Below the pieces are notes generated by a model that was not told the origin of the DNA, did no database searches, and saw only the letters and a list, made by a program, of their open reading frames with translations. This document shows, in pieces, positions 36,928 to 41,336 of a stretch of DNA of 41,336 bases. Numbering within the stretch: position 1 is the first letter of the stretch; each line of letters opens with the position of its first letter. The position numbers and the translations under genes were made by a program. Origin of the DNA: a virus; IMG/VR virus record IMGVR_UViG_3300048593_000256, positions 1 to 41,336 of that record; one strand, given 5' to 3'.

Positions 36928-37111
36928 CCAGCTAGACCGCCCCGGCGCTTTCGCCATGGTACGCACGCCCCGCGTCCTCGCCAGCGTCCGCGAAGCTGCG
37001 CGGCAATACGGCAAGCGTCACGGCATGAAAATCGAAGTGACGCGCGAGGATGAGCCGCCGGAAGTTCGTAAGGAGCTTGGAATCCATTACAGAATGGAGC
37101 GTGCGGAATGA
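36911..37111 (+). CDS. Small phage protein, intact member of the frameshifted family
   Basis: 66 residues, preceded by AAGGAGATTGCCCG. Core SVREAARQYGKRHGMKIEVT followed by RED and a C-terminus HYRMERAE. Same plan (hydrophobic start, 'S-V-R-x-A-A-x-x-Y-G-K', charged end ...R-x-E) as the gene at 37727 and the broken one at 6941. Function unknown; short DNA-binding-like helix possible. Confidence 0.72.
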   Translation: MKYPYDQLDRPGAFAMVRTPRVLASVREAARQYGKRHGMKIEVTREDEPPEVRKELGIHYRMERAE

Positions 37112-37482
37112 AGCCGACCCCAGGTCCAATTGAAGTAAGACTAAGCGGTAAACACGAGTTTTCACTTAATGCCAATAGCGGCGACCCTGAGTTGGGTTAT
37201 AGAGCATGGGAGTATCTTGCCGTTTTCTATGGGGCAACAGATCATGGATTTGTCGGCATCGAAAAAGCGCGCGATAACGCAACCCTAGCCGCCGACGCAT
37301 TCAACACCTACACCGCTACCGGCCTGACGCCGAGCGAACTGTCTGCCCAGCGGGATGAGTTGCTGGCGGCGCTGGAGAATTGCGCCGAACGCCTTGGCAT
37401 CCATATGAAGCATTCCGAAGACCTTATCGTTCACATGCAAGCATGCAAAGCAATCACCAACGCAGCCAAGGGGAAGAAATGA
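37108..37482 (+). CDS. Small protein with the GLTPxxLxxQRDELL module
   Basis: 124 residues, ATGA overlap. N-terminal beta part (VRLSGKHEFSLNANSGDPEL; YLAVFYGATDHGFVGIEKAR), then ADAFNTYTATGLTPSELSAQ and RDELLAALENCAERLGIHMK, ending AITNAAKGKK. The C-terminal module is shared with the protein at 550-894. Similar proteins are common phage accessories of unknown function. Confidence 0.75.
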   Translation: MKPTPGPIEVRLSGKHEFSLNANSGDPELGYRAWEYLAVFYGATDHGFVGIEKARDNATLAADAFNTYTATGLTPSELSAQRDELLAALENCAERLGIHMKHSEDLIVHMQACKAITNAAKGKK

Positions 37483-37730
37483 AAATCTATGTGATTAACT
37501 TTGCATTAACGTCAGGAATCATGTGTGTGGACGCCGAGCCATGCAGTGACATTTCTCCTGAGTTGATGCAATACGGCAGGCATGGATTTGCTCACAAATA
37601 CGGCAGGGATTGGGTAAAAACGAGGGAAGAGGCTATTTCAGCCGCTGAAAAGATGAGAGACAAGAAAATAGCATCGCTCGAAAAGCAGATTGAAAAACTC
37701 CGCGCAATGACTTTCGAGGTGGAAGAATGA
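37479..37730 (+). CDS. Hypothetical protein with C-terminal coiled coil
   Basis: 83 residues, ATGA overlap on both sides. KIYVINFALTSGIMCVDAEP then a helical end KIASLEKQIEKLRAMTFEVE. Lower GC in this gene than in its neighbours. No family recognised. Confidence 0.7.
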   Translation: MKIYVINFALTSGIMCVDAEPCSDISPELMQYGRHGFAHKYGRDWVKTREEAISAAEKMRDKKIASLEKQIEKLRAMTFEVEE

Positions 37731-37930
37731 ACCGCTATCCATGGCCGAAAGAGATCGGCGAAGTGTCTGAATTCACCAGCTACAAGAAGCTGTCCTCGGT
37801 GCGGTCTGCCGCGGGGATGCATGCATTGTCGCAAGAAAGAAAGACCGGCGTCCGGCCGCGATATAGGGTCGAACTGCTGCCGACGAATGAGCCGCCGTAC
37901 TGGACATACAAAGTGGAGCGCATCGCATGA
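37727..37930 (+). CDS. Small phage protein, second intact member of the family
   Basis: 67 residues. YPWPKEIGEVSEFTSYKKLS then SVRSAAGMHALSQERKTGVR and YRVELLPTNEPPYWTYKVER. Shares the S-V-R-x-A-A helix and the R-V-E/K-V-E-R end with 36911-37111 and the frameshifted 6941 gene. ATGA overlaps. Confidence 0.7.
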   Translation: MNRYPWPKEIGEVSEFTSYKKLSSVRSAAGMHALSQERKTGVRPRYRVELLPTNEPPYWTYKVERIA

Positions 37931-38133
37931 AACCTGATTGGAAAGACGCTCCGCCGTGGGCTAACTGGCTAGCGATGGATGATGGCGGGACGTGGTTTTG
38001 GTACGAGCTTGAGCCAGCGTGGAGCTACTCGTCTGGCGAGTGGTTTCGTAGAGAGTCAAGGGGGCGCTTCAAGGAAGCTGGTGGATCGCAAGCCGACTCC
38101 ACCCTAGAGGCCCGCCCGCATGACCCCGCTTGA
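37927..38133 (+). CDS. Small Trp-rich protein
   Basis: 68 residues: KPDWKDAPPWANWLAMDDGG then TWFWYELEPAWSYSSGEWFR. The 'DWKDAPxWAxWxAxDxxGxWxWxExxP' string is a frequent small phage/prophage protein with unknown role. ATGA overlap with the previous gene. Confidence 0.75.
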   Translation: MKPDWKDAPPWANWLAMDDGGTWFWYELEPAWSYSSGEWFRRESRGRFKEAGGSQADSTLEARPHDPA

Positions 38134-38275
38134 CCGCTTCCGCCAGTGCCGAGACCTTGCGCTACACGGCCCGCCTCACACCCGGGAATCCCTCCGCGAG
38201 TATCGCATCCTGATCGCTCGGGAGTACGCGCGGAGGGAAGCGCGGCTTGCGCGGCAGATGCCTTTGGGTGTATAG
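38120..38275 (+). CDS. Very small basic helical protein
   Basis: 51 residues from ATG 38120, overlapping the previous gene by 14 bases. TPLDRFRQCRDLALHGPPHT then SLREYRILIAREYARREARL; highly basic amphipathic helix. Unknown function; the only gene between the Trp-rich protein and the RNA element at 38330. Confidence 0.55.
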   Translation: MTPLDRFRQCRDLALHGPPHTRESLREYRILIAREYARREARLARQMPLGV

Positions 38276-38329
38276 TGTGCCTGCGCAATGGCGCCCGGTG
38301 TTGCAACCGGTGAAATAGACGTGCGGTTG

Positions 38330-38423
38330 TATCTCCAAAGGAAGGCGGGCTGTCGCCCTAACAAGGCCACCAGTGCCGCCGCCGTCGGGATTGCAACCGA
38401 TAGCCCGCCCCCCTTTGGAGATA
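38330..38423 (+). promoter_or_regulatory. Hairpin sequestering the ribosome binding site of the HD hydrolase gene
   Basis: A perfect 12-bp helix TATCTCCAAAGG (38330-38341) / CCTTTGGAGATA (38412-38423), continued by 8 bp (38344-38351/38402-38409). The GGAG that should serve the GTG at 38427 is inside the 3' strand and hence paired. The loop carries TTGCAACCG, as does the sequence just upstream (near 38311), and GCGGTTGTA (about 38322-38331) can pair with either. Alternative folding could expose or hide the site, as in a riboswitch or thermometer. Confidence 0.65.
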
Positions 38424-38426
38424 CCT

Positions 38427-38858
38427 GTGGACTGGAGTAAATACCTTGATCGCGCTAAGGCGATAGCCCACGAAGCCCACGCCGGGCAGGCCGACAAGGC
38501 CGGCGAACCCTACATTAACCACGTTGCGCGCGTCGCCGCGGCCGTTTCAGACGACCCGCTGGCGGAGTGTGTCGCTTGGCTGCATGATGTACAGGAGGAC
38601 TCCCCGGACGTTTGGGAGTCAATTGCCTACACCCTCCCCTACGACATAACGGGCCCGGTCAATTGGCTTACCCGAGTCCGCGGCGAGCGGGCGGATAACT
38701 ACTACCGGCAAATCTCACAACGGCCGGTCTGCTTTCGAGTTAAGCTTGCCGACATCGCCGACAACAGCGACCCCGAACGTCTCGCCAAGCTGGACACCAA
38801 GACGGCCGATAGGCTCCGCAGGAAGTACGCTAAAGCCTTGCGGCTGTTGGGGGGCTGA
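38427..38858 (+). CDS. HD-domain phosphohydrolase, ppGpp hydrolase (MESH1/SpoT)-like
   Basis: 143 residues from GTG 38427 (GGAG 7 bases upstream, within a stem). HD-4-type motifs: HEAHAGQADKAGEPYINH (H18, H32), the HD pair H53-D54 in AWLHDVQED, and KLADIADNSDPERL near residues 108-121. These match the (p)ppGpp hydrolase domain of SpoT/MESH1, which needs Mn2+. Lacks synthetase and regulatory domains. Could lower alarmone levels during infection (inference from the family). Ends one base before the next ATG. Confidence 0.82.
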   Translation: MDWSKYLDRAKAIAHEAHAGQADKAGEPYINHVARVAAAVSDDPLAECVAWLHDVQEDSPDVWESIAYTLPYDITGPVNWLTRVRGERADNYYRQISQRPVCFRVKLADIADNSDPERLAKLDTKTADRLRRKYAKALRLLGG

Positions 38859-39649
38859 TGCACTACTATCAGCACCATATCGGCGACTTCCTGCGCGACG
38901 CGGGGAGTCTGCCGAATGAGGCCCTAGGGGCTTACATGCGTTTGCTCTGGCGCTACTACGCCGACGAGTCCCCGATTCAGGGGGAGCCCGAAGATATCGC
39001 GTTCGACCTGTCTACGAGTCCGGAAACGGTCCGCCAACTGCTGCGCCGGTATTTCTGCCAGACGGCCGAAGGCTGGCGACATAGCCGGTGCGACCGCGAA
39101 ATCGAGCAGTACAGGCGAAAGGCCGACAAGGCATCCGCAAGTGCGAAGGCACGATGGGCAAATGCGAACGCAATGCGAACGCATAGCGAACGCAATGCGA
39201 ACGAAACGGTTTCCGATGCTAACCAAGAACCAATAACCAATAACCAAGAAAGAGCAAAAGATATAGATTCTTCTACCGAAGAATCTTCGCCGGCTGAAGC
39301 CGGCCCTAGCCGGGTCATCGCGGAGGCTTATCACGCGATCATGTGCCCAACCCGTGAAAGCGGCTGTGAGCGTGTGAGGGCTTGGACACCGAAGCGGCTG
39401 GCGAAGCTTCGGGCTGCGGATAAGCTGGCGGCCAGTCTGTGCAGGGCCCAAGGCTGGGACTATGGGGGCCGGAAGGCTGAATTCTGGTCGGCCTACTTCG
39501 AGCAATGCCGCAAGGACCCGTGGTTACGGGGCGACGTGGCGAACCCGAAGAACGCGGGGTGGAAGCAAAACATATGGGTCTTGGTTGACGAAAAGCGGTT
39601 CGGCCAGATCATGGACCAAGCATTGGCGGCGATGGAGGATGGCGAGTGA
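38858..39649 (+). CDS. DUF1376 replication initiator-like protein
   Basis: 263 residues. N-terminal DUF1376 (YdaU-like) domain: HYYQHHIGDFLRDAGSLPNE then GAYMRLLWRYYADESPIQGE and later WRHSRCDREIEQYRRKADKA. A low-complexity Asn/Arg/Glu linker follows (residues ~100-150), then a helical C-terminal domain with YFEQCRKDPWLRGDVANPKN. Such proteins sit before helicase genes in phages and are thought to initiate replication and load the helicase, much as lambda O with P. Overlaps the methyltransferase start. Confidence 0.8.
   Translation: MHYYQHHIGDFLRDAGSLPNEALGAYMRLLWRYYADESPIQGEPEDIAFDLSTSPETVRQLLRRYFCQTAEGWRHSRCDREIEQYRRKADKASASAKARWANANAMRTHSERNANETVSDANQEPITNNQERAKDIDSSTEESSPAEAGPSRVIAEAYHAIMCPTRESGCERVRAWTPKRLAKLRAADKLAASLCRAQGWDYGGRKAEFWSAYFEQCRKDPWLRGDVANPKNAGWKQNIWVLVDEKRFGQIMDQALAAMEDGE
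39161..39204 (+). repeat. Four tandem 11-bp repeats (candidate origin iterons)
   Basis: AATGCGAACGC, AATGCGAACGC, ATAGCGAACGC, AATGCGAACGA in direct tandem order, one per helical turn, inside the initiator-like gene (linker region). Confidence 0.7.
39205..39304 (+). other. AT-rich tract and two hairpins next to the iterons (candidate unwinding element)
   Basis: 39221-39275 is AT-rich in a GC-rich genome and contains AACCAATAACCAATAACCAAG-type short repeats (written here as overlapping AACCAAT units). It is followed by a 9-bp inverted repeat 39265-39273/39278-39286 and a 6-bp hairpin 39289-39294/39299-39304. With the iterons this is the composition of a lambda-like origin within an initiator gene. 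Confidence 0.55.
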
Positions 39650-40260
39650 ACAGAATTGAAGTTATTGGCAATGCGACCCTGTATCTCGGCGACTGCCGAG
39701 AAATTCTGCCGACGCTTCCGAAGGTCGATGCGGTGATTACCGATCCGCCGTATGGGATTGGCGCCAACAAGCAAACGCTTGGGAAGGGGAGGAAGGAATT
39801 TGACCGTGGCGGAGACTGGGATGACGAGGCGCCCGACATTCGCGGACTGCTTGCGATTGCGCCGCTGCTCTGCGTGTGGGGCGGTAATTACTTCGCCGAT
39901 CAACTGCCGGTGTCGAATGACTGGCTTGTGTGGCACAAGCTGAATGACGGGCGCAGCTTTTCGGAGTGCGAGCTGGCATGGTCGAACTTCGGAAAACAGA
40001 CCCGGCACCTTTCGCATCACTGGTCAGGCGAAGAAAAAGAACACCCAACGCAGAAGCCTTTGCCGGTCATGCTGTGGTGCGTCCAGCAAGCCGGCGACGC
40101 GCCGACAATCGAAGATCCATTCATGGGCAGCGGGACGACAGGAGTTGCGTGCATGAAACTCGGCCGGTCCTTCATCGGCATTGAGCGCGAGCCCAAGTAT
40201 TTCGACATCGCCTGCCGCCGGATCGAGGACGCGCAGCGTCAAGGGAGGCTGATAACATGA
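39646..40260 (+). CDS. DNA methyltransferase (N6-adenine/N4-cytosine, beta-class order)
   Basis: 204 residues with a GTG start. Catalytic motif IV DPPY at residues 33-36 (ITDPPYGIG) precedes the SAM-binding motif DPFMGSGTTG at about 157-166, the beta-class arrangement; HPTQKPLPVM is the usual motif X region. It transfers methyl from S-adenosylmethionine to DNA. No partner restriction enzyme nearby, so it is probably an orphan methylase protecting phage DNA or marking its origin. Ends in ATGA with dnaB. Confidence 0.9.
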   Translation: MNRIEVIGNATLYLGDCREILPTLPKVDAVITDPPYGIGANKQTLGKGRKEFDRGGDWDDEAPDIRGLLAIAPLLCVWGGNYFADQLPVSNDWLVWHKLNDGRSFSECELAWSNFGKQTRHLSHHWSGEEKEHPTQKPLPVMLWCVQQAGDAPTIEDPFMGSGTTGVACMKLGRSFIGIEREPKYFDIACRRIEDAQRQGRLIT

Positions 40261-41336
40261 ATTTCAGCGACGTAGAGCAGCTACGGGTACCGCCGCAATC
40301 GATCGATGCGGAACAGGCGGTATTGGGCGGGATCATGCTGGTGCCGGATGCTTTGGACCGTGTCGGCGACCTGCTGACGGACGCGGACTTTTATCGCCGC
40401 GATCACCAACTGATCTACCGGGCCATCCGAGAGCTTGCCGAGAGGGGCCGGCCTTACGATGCGGTCACGTTGGGCGAGTGGTTTGAGTCGCACGACCTTG
40501 CCGAGTACGTGGCGGGCGGCGCGTACTTGATCGATCTTGCGAGCAACACGCCGTCGGCTGCGAACATCGAAGCCTATGCGGAGATCGTCCGCGACAAGTC
40601 GAAGCTCCGTCAGTTGATCGAAGCCGGCACGGGGATCGTGAATTCCGCGTTTCAGCCGGATGGGCGGGATCCTGCGGAAATTGTCGTGGAAGCCGAGCGC
40701 GCGATTGCAGGCGTTGCGGATTCCGGCGGCGGCGCGAAGATTCAGCGCATCGGCGCGGGGCTTGGCGCTTGGCTTGAGGTTTTGCAGTCGAGGTACGAGA
40801 GCCGCCAGAAAATCACGGGAATCCCGACGCCGTACAACGGGCTTAACGATGTTACTTTCGGACTCCAGCCTGCGACCCTGTATTTTTTCGGAGCCCGCCC
40901 TAGCATGGGCAAGAGCGTAGTGTCTTGCGGTATTTCAGCCGCGGCCGCGTTTCGCGACATCCCAACGGCTTTTTTCTCGCTGGAGGCATCGCAGCAGCGC
41001 GTGACGGAGCGAATAGCGGCAAACATTGCCGAGGTCCCATTTCGTTGGCTGCTGAACCCCGGGGCTTGCGATGCCTCCGAAGATGATGAGGCCCTGTATT
41101 GGGACAGGCTGGGGCGCGCAGTCAAACAGATCAAGGCGGCGCCGTTGTTTGTCGAGGACCGCGCGGCGATTACGTGCAAACAGTTCGAGGCGCGAGCGCG
41201 TAAGCTGATACGAAAGGAGGGCGTGAGGCTAATCGTCGTGGATCATGTCCATGACTTCAAGGTCAATTCAGACCGCGCGCGGTTCGAGTATGGCGAGATT
41301 GTGCAGACAGGCAAAACAATCGCAAAGGAATTCGGC
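40257..41336 (+). CDS. dnaB: Replicative DNA helicase DnaB, N-terminal 360 residues (continues at base 1)
   Basis: The N-terminal domain (QSIDAEQAVLGGIMLVPDAL; YLIDLASNTPSAANIEAYAE) and the RecA-type core are present: Walker A GARPSMGKS (about residues 212-220), then SLEASQQRVTERIAANIAEV and Walker B LIVVDHVHDF. The frame is open to the last base, ending AKEFG. It continues at base 1 with LNRAL after a gap of about eight residues; total length would be about 471, normal for DnaB. The Walker B tail DHVHDF departs from the usual DYLQLM. ATGA overlap with the methyltransferase. Confidence 0.95.
   Translation, partial: MNFSDVEQLRVPPQSIDAEQAVLGGIMLVPDALDRVGDLLTDADFYRRDHQLIYRAIRELAERGRPYDAVTLGEWFESHDLAEYVAGGAYLIDLASNTPSAANIEAYAEIVRDKSKLRQLIEAGTGIVNSAFQPDGRDPAEIVVEAERAIAGVADSGGGAKIQRIGAGLGAWLEVLQSRYESRQKITGIPTPYNGLNDVTFGLQPATLYFFGARPSMGKSVVSCGISAAAAFRDIPTAFFSLEASQQRVTERIAANIAEVPFRWLLNPGACDASEDDEALYWDRLGRAVKQIKAAPLFVEDRAAITCKQFEARARKLIRKEGVRLIVVDHVHDFKVNSDRARFEYGEIVQTGKTIAKEFG

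Noticed and set aside
39161-39204. CRISPR-like short repeats
   Set aside because: The four 11-bp units are directly adjacent with no spacers and lie inside a coding gene; iterons or a low-complexity linker fit better.

Overview
The window is a nearly complete genome of a tailed phage with a short-tail (podovirus) virion, about 41.3 kb and GC-rich. A replicative DnaB-type helicase gene runs off the right end (40257-41336) and resumes at base 1 (1-312) in the same frame. The sequence is therefore one turn of a circular or circularly permuted genome opened inside dnaB, with about eight codons missing at the junction. The structural proteins resemble those of T7-shaped and Bordetella phage BPP-1-like podoviruses, and the GC-rich codon use and lysis genes fit a Gram-negative (Pseudomonadota) host. 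I see no integrase, repressor, reverse transcriptase, DNA polymerase or RNA polymerase, so the phage looks lytic and dependent on host polymerases.

Layout. (1) A rightward early block starts at 36730. It begins with small accessory proteins, then an HD hydrolase, a replication initiator-like protein, a DNA methyltransferase and dnaB. It continues from base 1 to 8772 with many short, tightly overlapping genes: a MazG-like protein, recombination and nuclease proteins (NinB-like, Ref-like, VRR-NUC-like) and zinc-finger proteins. (2) 8773-9703 is a 0.93-kb non-coding stretch packed with helices. (3) A three-gene leftward mini-operon (10751-10217) meets the rightward gene 9704-10105 at a bidirectional terminator. 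(4) The late block 11139-32077 holds endolysin, membrane proteins/holin, Rz/Rz1, terminase, portal, scaffold, capsid, fibre, tail tube and nozzle, and four internal (ejected) virion proteins. (5) A leftward block (36606-32074) carries small proteins, a single-strand-binding-like protein and a PD-(D/E)XK exonuclease, interrupted by a second, 0.53-kb non-coding stretch (34588-35119).

The most striking result is that the two non-coding stretches, on opposite strands in different operons, share one RNA module. It has a closing helix of unrelated sequence, a 21-nt block that is identical in both and contains a hairpin, and a second hairpin with the same 18-nt loop (one change) on a stem with a covariation-compatible pair. 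This points to a large structured phage RNA family present twice in the genome. It may relate to the giant ornate phage RNAs (GOLLD/ROOL type), but I could not test that.

Other notable points: an iteron-like array plus AT-rich tract inside the initiator gene (candidate origin); a 12-bp hairpin that buries the ribosome binding site of the HD hydrolase; a GGDEF domain inside an ejected virion protein; and a frameshifted member of a small-protein family that has two intact relatives elsewhere in the genome.
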